Below are positions 33,001 to 44,149 of a stretch of DNA of 64,000 nucleotides, one piece after another. Origin of the DNA: Pomphorhynchus laevis (Eukaryota > Acanthocephala > Palaeacanthocephala > Echinorhynchida > Pomphorhynchidae); NCBI GenBank assembly GCA_012934845.2, contig WNNJ02003317.1, positions 1 through 64,000 on the forward strand, read 5' to 3'. Numbering within the stretch: the first letter of the stretch is position 1; every line of letters starts with the position of its first letter. A program made the translations under genes and the position numbers. The notes beneath the pieces are model-generated. The model was not told where the DNA came from. It did not search any database and saw only the letters and a program-made list of their open reading frames with translations.

Positions 33001-35613
33001 ATGAGCTGGCACCATATCTTGACAAATGTTCTAAAATGCTTTTGTATTTTCTTTCATTGATACTGGTGGGACATATAAACGCGTCTTGAAATCGGCGATA
33101 CATTCCGCAGCTATTTCCAATGTTGTTGTTTTTGTAGTTTACGTAAGTCTATTCCGATAAGGTTGCTATCAAATTTAGAGCAAATTCGAACTGAATAGTC
33201 GTTTTTCAGAAGAGCAATAGAAGCAGTATCAAAGATACCAAGTCCTCTTATTTTTAGCGGTGAGGTAAGTGCTTCATACCAATTATGAGTTAGGGATCTT
33301 CCTGCTAATTCGACCAGTATACCGTTTTTATTGTTGCTGTCAGGTCGGTTAACCAAGAAGGGTCACATCGGCTCGTTCGCAGCAAATGTATCCATTTTGA
33401 TTGTGTTGCTTTTATCAAACCGCAGTAAGCGACCTGGGGGCCAATCTTCGCGATGGATGTTAGGCGGGACATGAGCGATTTTCAGTGTTTGTATAACGGT
33501 CCTTTCGAAATCGGATTCCCCAATAGGTGATCCGAGGACGATTATCCCCTTGGTACTTGTGGGTATGTCCAATTATGGTGGCTTAATTGAGCCTATTGAG
33601 CAATGCGAAAGGAACTATGATTTTGTTAAATTCACATTATAACCGTATTTTAGGCCGTCGCGTATTAAAATTTTCCAAACTGCTGTTGCTCGGTGAGTGC
33701 CAACGAAGTTGGTATCATCAGGGTACCATTTTTGTATGACGGTAGATACGGATTGTTGAATTGAGTCGATTAAGGGTAGATACGCAAGAGAAAATCCGGC
33801 TATTGCAAATGGATAGCCTTGGGTGAAGCCCTTTCCTGATAAGATACTGCAACCGCCAAGTGAGAGATTGGATGGAGATTTGTAAAGGTTTTGTATGATT
33901 TGATACAGTGAAGGGCATGTGAATTTTATGTTATGGATAGCAGCGGCTCTGTTTATTGTATTAAACGCGTTGGATGTGTCGATAGCTAACAGACAGCAAT
34001 TGGTTTTTTTTTCGTGAAATGCACTTCACAAGGTGTGTATTGCGTACTAAATTCCGATTTTTTGGCCTGCAGCGAGTTGGCGCTTCCCGCATACATCGAT
34101 GTCAGTGCGTACATGTTGTAAAATGGCTTTGCTTATGATTCGTCTAGCGGTGTCACATACACCGATTGGTATTACGCCTCCACTTTTTTTTCTCTAGAGC
34201 GATTAGGTGGTATGCATTAAAAGCCTCTAGAAATTGCGAGGATAGCTTCTCAGTTGCCAGGCAATCGCAAAGTCAGCCAGCGACCGCGCTGAGTTTCGAG
34301 ATTGAATGCCGAATTTTGTGAGCATTCGTCTCCATGCGATCGCGTCAAGACCTGAGGGACCAGCGCTTCTTTTTGTGAACTCACAGGCTCTGATGATTGA
34401 GTTTTCATCTAATGCGTAGAATTTGCAAGGGTTATGATCATGAGCGTTTTGGAGCTTTGCAGACAAGATGATGTCGTTTGGAGGACAGCAGGCGTGAAGG
34501 TTTTGAACTATCTGTTTTACTTGTGTACCTTGTATGACGTCGTCTGGTGCAAGCACTGCTGATTTTGTCACATCGTCAAGAACGGCAGAGCATGCTGAAA
34601 TTTTCCCTTACTGTTATTTAATTATTAAATTTAATAATTAAATAATTTTAATTATTTATTTCCCTTAAATAAATAATTAAATAATTTTAATTATTTATTT
34701 CCCTTAAATAAATAATTAAAATTTATTTTTAATTTATTTATTAAAAATAAATTTTTTAATAAAAAATTTTTTATTAAAAAAATAAATTTTCCCTTATTTT
34801 CATGCTGAAATTTTATTGAGTATCTCAATAAATTGTGAATTGCCGTACATGCGGATAAAAGTGGTTCGGTCGCAATTGTATTGCTTTATCGTATAACTTG
34901 TGAATTATGGTTGTGAGATCATGGTTAGAAGACGGCATGACTATATGACTTGGGAGAGATTTGACAAGTGGATGCGCTTGAAGTTGTTTCACAGGGATTG
35001 AAAGGTGACATCACGATATCATTATTACTGTGAGACTGGATAGGCATTTGGGTCGATTCAGAATTCGTTCGAAGATCTGAAAGCATTGCCAGGGCATGTT
35101 TGTTCGTGCAATTTGGAGCAGAGCAGTTAAGGCATTCTGTGTTATTTTTTGACAGCGGCACTCTTTACATTTCGCGCTGGCCCCTTTGCAGTCACAACAT
35201 TTGGCAATAGAGCTTGGCTTTCCACGTGGTATATTGTTTGGCTTGTATGTTATTTTATTGTCTTGTTTTCACGATTCAATTGTATGTTATTTTATTGTAT
35301 ATCGTTATAAAAAAAAGAACTTTTAACCAGTGATAATAATAAAAACGCAATTAAAAATTCATAAGACTGCACTGACCTCGTCGGGATTAATGTATAGCTG
35401 AAAATGCATGAGATCGTCGGGGTCGGGATGAATAATTTCGTAGGCTTTGCATGATGTAATGTCAATTATATCTTTCTGAGCACGGATTTGAGCAGGGCTT
35501 ATAGATATTTTATTAGGCAAACTTGAATTACGAACGCTTTCTGATTCATTGATATTCGTATTATCATTTTTGTTCGATTTCCTTCGTGATTTTGTATTGA
35601 AGAAATTCAGCAT
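27094..35613 (-). CDS. UBE2M: NEDD8-conjugating enzyme E2 (UBC12/UBE2M), four exons
   Basis: Exons on the minus strand: 35613-35377 (ATG, 79 codons), 29337-29195, 29141-29078 and 27228-27094 (stop). All introns are GT-AG: GTCAGT donor and TTTTGTAG acceptor (6039 bp), GTAACG/AATCAG (53 bp), GTATGT/AATTTAG (1849 bp). The 192-residue product is close to human UBE2M in length. Diagnostic stretches are AQIRAQKDI and DPDDL (N-terminal part), [14 protein letters not shown] at 112-114, the catalytic cysteine 122 in [16 protein letters not shown], and [15 protein letters not shown] near the end. The enzyme takes NEDD8 from the NAE1-UBA3 E1 and transfers it to cullins. The first residues [12 protein letters not shown] match the position of the UBA3/DCN1-binding tail. 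The C-terminal helix is divergent ([13 protein letters not shown]). Intron 1 carries two LINE-type elements in opposite orientations; intron 3 carries a PLE tail and a 158-bp tandem duplication. The coding frame is intact, so it is likely functional. Confidence 0.9.
27530..27720 (-). repeat. PLE tail fragment in UBE2M intron 3
   Basis: Starts CAGATCAGCTAACTGAATCT and runs through the AT tract to GATTAGAGATTTT. It is inverted relative to the plus-strand PLE, and the palindromic block is mostly gone. Confidence 0.65.
28379..28695. repeat. Tandem duplication, 158-bp unit
   Basis: The segment beginning TATCTTCAGCAAATTCACAA at 28383 repeats at 28541 without a visible difference and ends in ATATATTTATATATAAA. 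Both copies lie within UBE2M intron 3. Confidence 0.9.
29950..32150 (+). mobile_element. LINE (family B-like) in UBE2M intron 1
   Basis: Oriented against the host gene. In order: an ORF1-like end ([40 protein letters not shown]), an endonuclease part with a short EN-like frame (30350-30661), an internal deletion, then a reverse transcriptase with [40 protein letters not shown] and HADDDKIW in place of YADDLKIW. A C-terminal RVINEWNAL follows at about 31930. The 3' tail ends in TTTTTAATAATAATG. Several stops and frame changes break it. Confidence 0.8.
30686..30722. repeat. Short inverted repeat inside the LINE
   Basis: TTTGCGAAACGGGTTGC, loop GAG, then its complement with one mismatch (17-bp arms). 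It interrupts the endonuclease coding region. Confidence 0.8.
32190..35230 (-). mobile_element. LINE-type element with restriction-like C-terminal domain, in UBE2M intron 1
   Basis: Same strand as the host gene. From the 5' side: a cysteine-rich N-terminal module ([27 protein letters not shown]) at 35230-35100; [19 protein letters not shown] at about 34340; an RT part with [15 protein letters not shown] and [10 protein letters not shown] around 33700-33850; [10 protein letters not shown] at 33540; [20 protein letters not shown] near 33250; [13 protein letters not shown] near 32800; and a final domain with [26 protein letters not shown] and [19 protein letters not shown] at 32600-32300. The order matches a LINE-type reverse transcriptase family of cnidarians and echinoderms whose C-terminus looks like a PD-(D/E)XK nuclease. 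It is broken in many places and carries an AT-rich insertion at 34605-34800. Confidence 0.7.
34591..34814. repeat. AT-only insertion flanked by a 14-bp direct repeat
   Basis: CATGCTGAAATTTT occurs at 34591-34604 and 34801-34814. Between them lie about 196 bases of almost pure A/T with several copies of TTATTTCCCTTAAATAAATA. The flanking repeat looks like a target duplication or the edges of a slippage expansion. Confidence 0.65.
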
Positions 35614-36119
35614 TTAAGTTCCAGATCTTAAAAATGATTTTGCTACAAATAGCATATATTCTGACGTAAAAATATCATTAAAATATCTTTCAAAGGTAAA
35701 AATAGCATTAAACGTACTTAATAATTCTAATAAAAGTGAACAGATATCCATAAAAATTGTGAACTGGGCAAAATGAAAAAAATTATTATTATGAAAACAT
35801 GACAGTGGAAAATTTAAGAATGTTTTATATCATTCCAGAAAAAATTACTTTAAGTCTATTTAAGTTACATTAGCAAATTTTTAAGATTTTGAAGTTTTTA
35901 CAAAAAACTCTAACTAATCGCTAAACATTTAAAATGAAAACAAAAATATGCAAACAAATGAGAAATTAAAATTTTGAAACAGATACAACGAAATATAAAA
36001 TAAATTTATTTTTATTCCGCTAGATTCTGAAACATCAGCAATAACATATTCTCATTACATACCTAAATCAATTATATCTAAGATTTATATTTTACATCAA
36101 AATATAAGATCAACGAGTC
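35614..36119. other. Upstream region of UBE2M
   Basis: AT-rich with no gene or repeat recognised. It would contain the UBE2M promoter, but no clear core element stands out. Confidence 0.4.
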
Positions 36120-36500
36120 ATATAATCAAATCAGCTAACTTAGTCTACGTATTTAATATAATTATAAAATAAACAAAACATAATAATGCTAAATCAAAAT
36201 GTAATAATTAAATAATAAAATTAATAATTGTTTTTAGATTTTTATAATTTAAATCAAGTTAAAATAACAAATTGAAATTTAGAATAAAAGTCAATTTTTA
36301 TGAATTGACTAATAAACAACATACGTTGTATCAGAATAAGAATTAGAGGTCATCAGGAGGAACTGCTATTCTATCATGTTTCGGCCTCTAACTCCTCTAC
36401 CCAACATAGCAGCGGGGCCAAATACATGCTAATGATGTATTTCCTCTGAAATAACTATCTAGTATCTTATTCTAATTCTATGAATAATTTACAACAATAT
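36120..36500 (-). repeat. Full PLE tail repeat, minus orientation
   Basis: Begins AATCAGCTAACTTAGTCTAC and ends with the palindromic block (CTGCTATTCTATCATGTTTC, CATAGCAG) and AAATACATGCTAATGATGTA. It is solitary, with no coding part attached. Confidence 0.8.
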
Positions 36501-36531
36501 ATTGAATAAATACAACAATATATTCGCTTAT

Positions 36532-37130
36532 AGCATTGTAAGTAGCTGAAATAGCCTTAGTGAACAGATAGTGATGTCCACATCCTTACAAGAAGTTAAG
36601 AAACGGTACTGGCAAAGCTCAGGGACGGACAAATTTCATTTTTTTCTTTATTGTTTCAAATTGACTTTTGTGACGCAGTCCTAGGGCAAATGCTCGAACA
36701 AATTTAAAAAAATTGAAATTTTATAATTAAAATTTTAAAATTTCATCAGATGCAATTAAGATGAAATGCACATCCATCAAATGCATTTTTGATAGCAGGA
36801 GCTATCCAAATATTATATTTTTGGATTAAAACTAATTTTTTTGTTCGTGTCAATTTAACACTATAATAAATTTATTTTTAACCTATTTATAAGGTTATTG
36901 TATGCCGTAGTTCATGAACGAATCATATAATGCAACAAGAGATTCGACCAGAGGGTTGTAAGTTACTGAAATGACCTTGATGAGCAGACAGTGATGTCTA
37001 AATACCTACAAGAATCCAAAAACAGTACAAGGAGATCCTAAGGAATCAGCAATAACGAGACAACAAATTTAAAATTGTTTCCTTCTAATTGATTTTGTGT
37101 GACGCAGTATTAGAGCATATGCTCGTAAAT
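36532..37130. repeat. Pair of diverged direct repeats, about 175 bp each
   Basis: 36532-36710 and 36955-37130 share TTGTAAGT..CTGAAAT..CCTT..TGA.CAGA, AGTGATGTC.A.AT.CTTACAAGAA and GTGACGCAGT.....GCA.ATGCTCG. They are about 420 bp apart and roughly 75% alike. A promoter-like CTATTTATAAG lies between them (about 36887). No coding capacity; possibly two copies of a short retroelement or an LTR-less pair. I do not recognise the family. Confidence 0.55.
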
Positions 37131-37139
37131 ACTGTCAAT

Positions 37140-37830
37140 GAATAATTTTTAAAATATTTAATAAATTTAAATTTATTTACCTCAAAGTATAAAATGCTGT
37201 ATCAACAAAATAGTTTAAGAAAAAATAGTGCATTGTATTTTAATCATATGGCATCAGAATATTGAATAAAACCATCCTGCACCAGAATATTCAATGAAAG
37301 TGGAATGTTCCGTTCATCTATGTCGCAGTAGTCAGTGTTTTTTCTTTTTCTCCTTCTGGTAAATTGTACAGATTTAATGTGATGGCTTAATTTTATATGT
37401 TGGTGTTATTTTTCTCATTTTTTGATCAATTGTTCGAATATAATGTGATCACTGTTTTATATTTTATTGCTCGCCAAACATAGATGGCTGGCCAAGAAAT
37501 AAAGGCATTTATTATTACCAACTCTGATATTTATGTATTGAAGAAAGTCATGACTTACTTTCTCAATTCTACTAATTTAATTTAAAAAAATACCATTATA
37601 AATTGGTAGATGAGAAGGAGCACAAATCTGAAGGATATTGGTACCCGTATATGTCATTTTGCGCATATCTAATTGAATTTAATATTGATTTTACAATATT
37701 TCATCAATCTATTTATATTTATATATAATATTTATACTTCAGGTCTATAGCCAGATGGCTGTTTTGACCGCTCACAGATAACTACAAAAGAAAAATCAAA
37801 ATAAAAAAAACAAATATAAAAATATGCATT
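37140..37830. other. AT-rich intergenic sequence
   Basis: No gene or recognisable repeat. Confidence 0.4.
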
Positions 37831-37839
37831 AGTAATCTC

Positions 37840-38010
37840 CGTCGCAGAAACGATTAACACCACGGGTAGTTCATCAAGCAATGAATACGTTCGCAACTCA
37901 TCCAGCGCATAAGCTGTACTTTGAATGATAACATCGGATTTGTCCACGATGTTATCAGGAAGACTATTCCACGCGTTGATCGCTTGACGTGAAAGTCAGA
38001 AATAAGACGG
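37840..38010 (-). mobile_element. LINE C-terminal fragment
   Basis: The minus strand reads SRQAINAWNSLPDNIVDKSD, the conserved F..R.IN.WN.LP..IV.S end of CR1-like LINE proteins, and then goes out of register. Confidence 0.55.
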
Positions 38011-38189
38011 GCATCTTCTGTGACTCAAAACTGCCAATTTTTTTGAATGTCCTCGACTTTACATTCTCTTATCAAACATTATACAATGCGAAGGATACGC
38101 CTCAACTTGATGAAGAATAAGATATATAGCCAGGATATCGTACATTATCAACCTCTCGCATATAGATACTAAACCTTTCATCACAATGT

Positions 38190-38640
38190 TCGTTCCCAAG
38201 AACAGTATACGAGAAAAGTATAATTGAAAATGTGCTGCGCCGGGCAACAAAGCTCGTAAATTCAGTTAAAGCCTTACCTTATAATGAAAGGCTAAAAAAC
38301 TTGGTATGGTTTCTATAAGCGACCTTCGGTTTCGGCGAGATATGTGTTCAACATGGGAAGCTTTACACAAGGAAAATCACGTCTTAAGAGAATTGATGAC
38401 TGTTCGGAAAAGTCGGACTTTGCGTAGACACAATTTTACTTTAGCCCATCGCCTAGTTATACGCTCTAAAACTGTACAATTTGGACATCGAATCGTAGGT
38501 AAGTGGAACCGATTAAGTGAAGAGATTGTCAACTCAAGATCGGTTTCAACTTTCAAACATGAACTTTTTTAACTTTTGTTTGTGAGTCTGTCTTTTTTCT
38601 TTACCTTTTCTTTTTAACTGTGCAACTATAAACTTTGCTC
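38190..38640 (+). mobile_element. LINE C-terminal fragment
   Basis: The plus strand reads IENVLRRATKLVNSVKALPY and NERLKNL, then, after a frame change, NFTLAHRLVIRSKTVQFGHR and IVGKWNRLSEEIVNSRSVST with FKHELF. It corresponds to 43120-43480 of the better preserved family B element. The 5' part is missing. Confidence 0.75.
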
Positions 38641-38860
38641 GTCTGTTTGTCGAAATAATAATTTTTTAAGTAAAACGAATTTATTTGACAAAGACACTAA
38701 AATCATAACCAAAGTAACAATGAAAAAAATTTATCTGAGACACCATGAGCTAGCCCGCACGAGAGCTATTCCAATGGAACGTCTGAATCAGCCAATCACG
38801 TCACTGTAACGGCACTCTCTTCTCACCGCTACGTCTTTTGCTAAGCGTTTTACCAACTAT

Positions 38861-38912
38861 TCTGCCTCATCCTCTAATCCACCTCTGAAGGTGGATTAGG
38901 GGATGAGGCAGA
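38861..38912. repeat. Short inverted repeat
   Basis: 24-bp arms (TCTGCCTCATCCTCTAATCC plus ACCT) with loop CTGA and a single mismatch. Confidence 0.85.
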
Positions 38913-40415
38913 ACATACAAAATAACCGGTATAAAAAATGCTCTTTCGATCTTGGATATCCGTTCGGAGTACTTGGCTTTTTTCGATTCTCGTTGTAACT
39001 GAACGCTGATCGGGGAGTCATTGTGGCATAGGAACGAGCATGCGTATTGAATACAGAAATGTCCAGGTAGGACCGCACAGCCGGGACGCCAAACAATCCC
39101 GAAGACAAGACGTCAAGACTGCATTGCGATCTAGTGTAGTGGAAGAAGAATCGAATTGAATAGTTGGATCAACAGGAGAAAGCAGTGGCTCAGTTGTAGT
39201 TGATGAACACACCTCTGAAGTTAATTTGGCGAAAATGTATCTGATCACATTGTTTTCGCTCCCAAAAGAGGAGGGAAATTAATAGTAAGGAAAATCACTC
39301 GGGTGTTGTACCTACCTTTCCATTATTCAGTCTACGAACAATTTGAAAATTTCTAATTATGTAATTACTATTTAGGTTCGCGAGTATTTTCTCTTGTAGC
39401 TGTTTGCGCAGAACCTGATCGGCAACACGCTCTTCGGGGGAAAATCCGGCATGATATAAACATTCCTAAAACGATCAACTTTTCTCAATTTATAAGAGTT
39501 TGATAAAACGTTGCTGGCCGTTACCTCGTCCGTTGAAACTAAAGTCCACGGAGGAATGTCTGTTCTTTTGGCTGGAAGTCGATGGACCTTAATTGAAAAT
39601 TTTGCAGTTATTTGAATGCCTACAGCGGATAAAATGTCTCTAACACTAGCTTCATCATCCGCTGTATTTGGTAGATTTCGTATAAAATTTGACGAACGCA
39701 AAGCTGATTTTTTTGCAACTGTTAATGATTTCCAACGGGGAGCAGATACTTTATTTAATATTGGAAGTGACAAGGATAGAACGCGTTACTTCTCTACGTA
39801 CTACACTTGCGAAACTACGATTCTGAAATGGAGAGGGGTTGTGAGATGATAGATTTTGAGAAAGGTTAGAAGATATTTCCTTGGATTATGCTAATTTTAG
39901 TTCATCGATCTTGGCCTCCAAATTGCTTATAGCAACATTCGCCTGTTCTAAGGATTGTTCTATAGTTGTAATGCGTTTTGCAGCACAAATTCCGCAGATG
40001 AATCGCTGAAGAAAGAAATCTCGAGATACCCTACGAGGAGACTTGACAACAGTGTATAAAGAACAACCAACACCGTCACATTTCAATTCAAATGACACGT
40101 ACTCGCTAGAATCATCGTGACTTAACGGAATGGAATCAAGCTTATCTACGCTACATGCAGTATGCTGAGACAAGTATGCAGATGTGGGAGTGTCAATAGA
40201 GGAATTCGCACGGTTGGAACACCTGCTACCAGGAAGACAATCGACGCATAGTTTGCCGGACTTTGCCCATAAACAGCTTTTGCAAACAGCATTTCGACCA
40301 TTACATTGACAACAGTGAGAAGTAGACATGTTTCTTTTGTAATTAGCTTGAACAATGATTGCTGCTCGATACTCGTTGCTCGAAGGTTGTCGTAAAGTTG
40401 TCGACAACAATTGTG
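38890..40415 (-). mobile_element. LINE ORF1 remnant
   Basis: Minus-strand pieces in order: a cysteine-rich module (CCQCNGRNAVCKSCLWAKSG, KLCVDCLPGSRCSN) at 40320-40190; an acidic linker; a second cysteine pair (RFICGICAAKR); a coiled coil TTIEQSLEQANVAISNLEAK at 39960-39890; and, in the next frame, an RRM-like stretch with ASVRDILSAVGIQITAKFSI and RTDIPPWTLVST at 39680-39520, followed by YIMPDFPP. This is the zinc-knuckle, coiled-coil, RNA-binding layout of CR1-like ORF1 proteins, which coat element RNA. Frame changes separate the parts, and no matching ORF2 follows. Confidence 0.65.
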
Positions 40416-40749
40416 TATATTAATTGTATGTTATTTATTGTATTTACTTTAGATCTCAAATGTAAGTACTTTTTATCAAGATAGTTTAAACTAGTCTAAT
40501 AATAAACCTAAACTGTATAAGCGAGAATGATAGTAAAGATGTCAAACATATGGGGACAATTTCGTAAAGCGACGGGATATGCTCTCCAAATCATCAATTA
40601 GATCTGTTCACCTTACGTATTGATATGATAAGCAAACTACCACAAGGTATGATAAATAATTATGGTTGAAAAATCTCGCGATTGAATTTGGGGTCGCTTT
40701 AACTTGGAACTGATGCTCCGCAAATATTTAATAATATTAAGAAAAGGTT

Positions 40750-41480
40750 TAACTATAAACCTTTTCTCCCTATCGTTGACAATTTCGTTTTCTTAGGCTT
40801 CCATTTCGACAACCGACTTTCACTAGAGCCATTCGTTAGAGATAAAGTACGCTCATCTACCTTGATTCTCCGCGACTTTTGTAAAATTCGTAGATTGATC
40901 GATTTCCCTTCATGTATGACTTTCATATCTTCTCTCATTTTCTCAAGACTTGATTACTGTCTGAGTATATTTTCCAACCCACCTAAATCCACTCTTCTTC
41001 CCCTACAACGCATCGTCAACGCAGCCGTCCGAATTCTCATCCGTATTCGTCGTTTCGATCATACATCCAACCATCTTGCTTCTCTCGATTTACCTACCAT
41101 TTATTGTCGTGTTCAAATTCGTCTTCTCGTTGATTTACGCCTTGTAACTTTTCATACCCCTTCATTTCTCAACCTTCCTTTTCTTGATAATTCTCGTCCT
41201 GTTTACTGTTCCTTGCGTTCTCGTAATTCCCTTCTTTTACATATCCCAAACTACTCTACCCATTTTGTCTTCTGCTCCATCGTTGTGGATGCTCCTCTCT
41301 TGTGAAATCATTTGCCCATTCATATCTGCCAATCAACATCAATGCCGTGCTTCAAACGCCAAATCCGATTCCATTTCAACAATTAACTAATTAATCTGTG
41401 ACTTTTGCTGTTCTTTTTTGTTAGTGATCATGTAAGTGTGCATTTGGCACGCATTGCCACGTTAAATAAATTATTATTAA
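40750..41480 (+). mobile_element. LINE family A, 3' end copy 2
   Basis: Reads FLGFHFDNRLSLEPFVRD, ILRDFCKIRRLIDFPSCMTF, FSRLDYCLSIFSNPPKSTLL, PLQRIVNAAVRILIRIRRFD, TPSFLNLPFLDNSRPV and LLLHIPNYS. This is the post-catalytic part of an L2-like reverse transcriptase (the SR.DYCN.LL..LP segment, then LQR..NAAAR.I). It ends with CATGTAAGTGTGCATTTGGC and ACGTTAAATAAATTATTATT. The next element begins within a few bases. A small palindrome sits at 40741-40766. Confidence 0.8.
41436..41452 (+). other. 3' tail hairpin of LINE family A, copy 2
   Basis: GTGTGC-ATTTG-GCACGC, six pairs including one G-U, homologous to 21498-21513. Confidence 0.65.
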
Positions 41481-41486
41481 ACATAA

Positions 41487-43590
41487 TAATAATGCGTGGA
41501 ATTACTTTCAGAGAACCTTAGAGTCGCTGCTTATTTTATTCTCTCCACTTAGAAGCAGGACACGTCGAAAAGATTCTCCCTGGTTCGATTCTGAGTTACG
41601 TTCAACATTGAGGACTCGTAATTTGATCTTCAATCGCTACAAAGTTGGGGAGTGTAGTTATGATGTTTTTAAACAGGCAAGAAATTTATTCAATTCATTG
41701 AAGAGAAAGAAGCGGTGTGCATTTGAGAATGCATTAGCTAACAAGTGTAAATACGATTTAAAGGTCCTTTTTCAGTACCTATCAAGTAGGGGAGCTGTTG
41801 ATTCTTCGATTTGTCACTACTTCTATGACATTTCTGCGAATGACCTAGCTGAAGAGTTTGCGGCACACTATTGCACTTCAGTAGAACCCGCAAATGAACA
41901 TGAAACTTTTTGTATGGAATCTAGTGTGCTGAACACTTACTCTGATACGTGTCTTAAGTTGGACCTTGACAATTTGATAACGCCAGCTAAAGTCTATTCC
42001 GAATTACGCCGTTTAAAAGCAAATAATTCAAGAGGTTGTGACTTACTACCTTCTGTTTATCTGCGCAGATTAGCAGGCTCAATTTGCGTTCCTCTCTGTG
42101 CAATTTTTCGCCAGTCAATCTTAGAAAGATATCTTCCTAATGTGTGGAAGCAGTCAATTGTTCTTCGCTACTTCAAGAAGGGAGATCGCTCTTCCGTCGA
42201 GAATTATAGGCCGGTGAGCATTACCTGTATTTGCTGTAGAGTGTTGGAGAGGTTTGTGCATCGTTAAATGGTTGAGTTTTTTCGTGTAGGAAAAATTTTA
42301 GTCCCTAATCAGCACGGATTTCGGGAGGGTTATTCAACTGTTTCAAATTTGCTTGATGCTCATCTTGATTGGACAGCGAATAAGACACATTATACCGATG
42401 CAGACATTATATTTTTCGACTTTTCTAAAGCTTTTGATAGAGTAGATCATGGTCTACTTCTTCGGAAACTTATCAATACTGGACTCCCAAACATAATAGT
42501 TGATTGGATTCGAGAATTTCTTCGTGATCGTTGCTTTCGAGTACTTGTCGATTGGTCATTGTCTGTGTCTAGAGAATGTCATATTGGAGTACCTCAAGGT
42601 TCAGTTTTGGGTCCGCTTTTATTCAGCATTTATGTTAACGATTTGCCTGGGTGCATTCGCTCTCGATCATGTTTGTATGCAGATGACTTAAAAATATGGC
42701 GGCCCATTCATTCATGTGAGGATGTTGATAATTTGCAAACTGACATAGATAATGTGGAGTTGTGGGCGGCGTCAAACAAGCTTGTGATACATGTTTTGAA
42801 ATGCAAACACATGCGTATAATTAGTAATGCTCGCAAGCAACTAACATCAGCTTGTTACACATATAAGGGCTGTATTGTGGAAAGTGTCGATAGTTACAAA
42901 GATTTAGGAGTATGGGTTACCTCTAATTTATCAACTAAAAAGCACACTGATCAAGCTTGTGCCAACTCCAATAAAATGATAGGTATGATTCGACGCGCGT
43001 TTGTTCGCGTTAATCCGACTGCTCTTCGGCCTCTGATTTTAGCACATGTATTAAGTAGACTTTTATATGCAGCTTCGGTTGTATACCCACGTACCGTGCA
43101 TGAACATAAGAAATCAGAGAGGGTACTTCGCATGGCAACAAAGCTAGCACCAACGTTAGCGTCACTGCCTTATGAAGACAGACTGAGATCATTAGGACTT
43201 GAGACCGTCACATGGACGCGTCGGTACATGGATATGTACCTTGTTTGGAATTTATTCCAACGTCCTCATCACTCTCTTCGTAGTAGGGTTCAACTACGTG
43301 GTTCAAATGTTCTTCGCGGTCATTCTTTAACTATTCGAATAAACAGAGTACAGAAATTGGGCGCGATGCAATTTGATAGAAGAATTGTTGAGCTTTGGAA
43401 CAACCTTGATGAAGACACCGTTGGATGCAGTTCACTTAATACTTTTAAAAGAAGACTACGAATGGATCAAGCAATGTTTCGTGTTGCATTTCCTTATTTT
43501 AATAACTAATTAATTTATTTACGAACTTATTGTGAGCCAGCTATTTGAGCTAATGCTCGTATGTTGTTGAATGTATAATAATAATAAATT
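41487..43590 (+). mobile_element. LINE family B, 5'-truncated, reverse transcriptase nearly intact
   Basis: One frame runs from 41490 to the stop at 43507-43509 with a single in-frame TAA at 42265-42267. Landmarks: SPWFDSELRSTLRTRNLIFN, the finger segment FKKGDRSSVENYRPVSIT, QHGFREGYSTVSNLL, palm motif FFDFSKAFDRVDH, GVPQGSVLGPLLFSIYVNDL, catalytic LYADDLKIW (about 42675-42700), SVDSYKDLGVWV, and a C-terminal FDRRIVELWNNLDEDTV. This is the CR1/Jockey-superclade ORF2 without its endonuclease, so the copy was truncated at its 5' end on insertion. The 3' end is GTATAATAATAATAAA. It sits directly behind the family A tail. It is the best preserved reverse transcriptase in the window and probably the most recent LINE insertion. 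Confidence 0.9.
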
Positions 43591-43594
43591 AACT

Positions 43595-44145
43595 AGTAAT
43601 TTTTAATAATTATCAAAAAATGTTCTATACAATTATCGTCGTTCACATAATTAGTGAATTTCCTGCTTGATTATGACGGAGCATACGGCAGCTAAGGGTT
43701 TTATAAGGTTAATGAGTTTACAACGCATTTACAATATATTTTTTCCATTAACAGCCACGTTCGTGTCTGTATTAGAATTTAGATATTATCAGCTGGCTAT
43801 TGAATCAAGTTGTAAAACAAATTGTTCACATTGTCATTAAATCAAGACTGTGGATAAAAACGATAGTTAAAATGCGCTCTAAAATTAAGATGGGCGTGAA
43901 ATTAGATTTCGTAACAATCAGTTGAACGTATAAAGTTTTACAGCGTTTGTAGAAAAAAAACCCGTTTGTTCCGTCATACTTATTATTCATAGCCTACCTT
44001 GGAGCGAATGTCATATGGTATCATCACAAAAAATAAAAATTGAGAAAAAACTAAAGTAATGTAAGTGCTGGTAAACAGTTGAGTTTCATTTTGAAATTGG
44101 TTTTTGATTTAGCCATAACAGTTTCTCTTTGATAGAAATTCTAAT
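43595..44145. other. AT-rich intergenic sequence
   Basis: No gene or repeat recognised. Confidence 0.4.
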
Positions 44146-44149
44146 TATT

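Noticed and set aside
39616-39849. A plus-strand frame overlapping the LINE ORF1.
   Set aside because: It is the complement of the RRM-like coding region, with no features of its own.
41608-42267. Two adjacent genes at 41608-42267 and 42268-43509.
   Set aside because: They are in the same frame and form one LINE reverse transcriptase interrupted by a single TAA.
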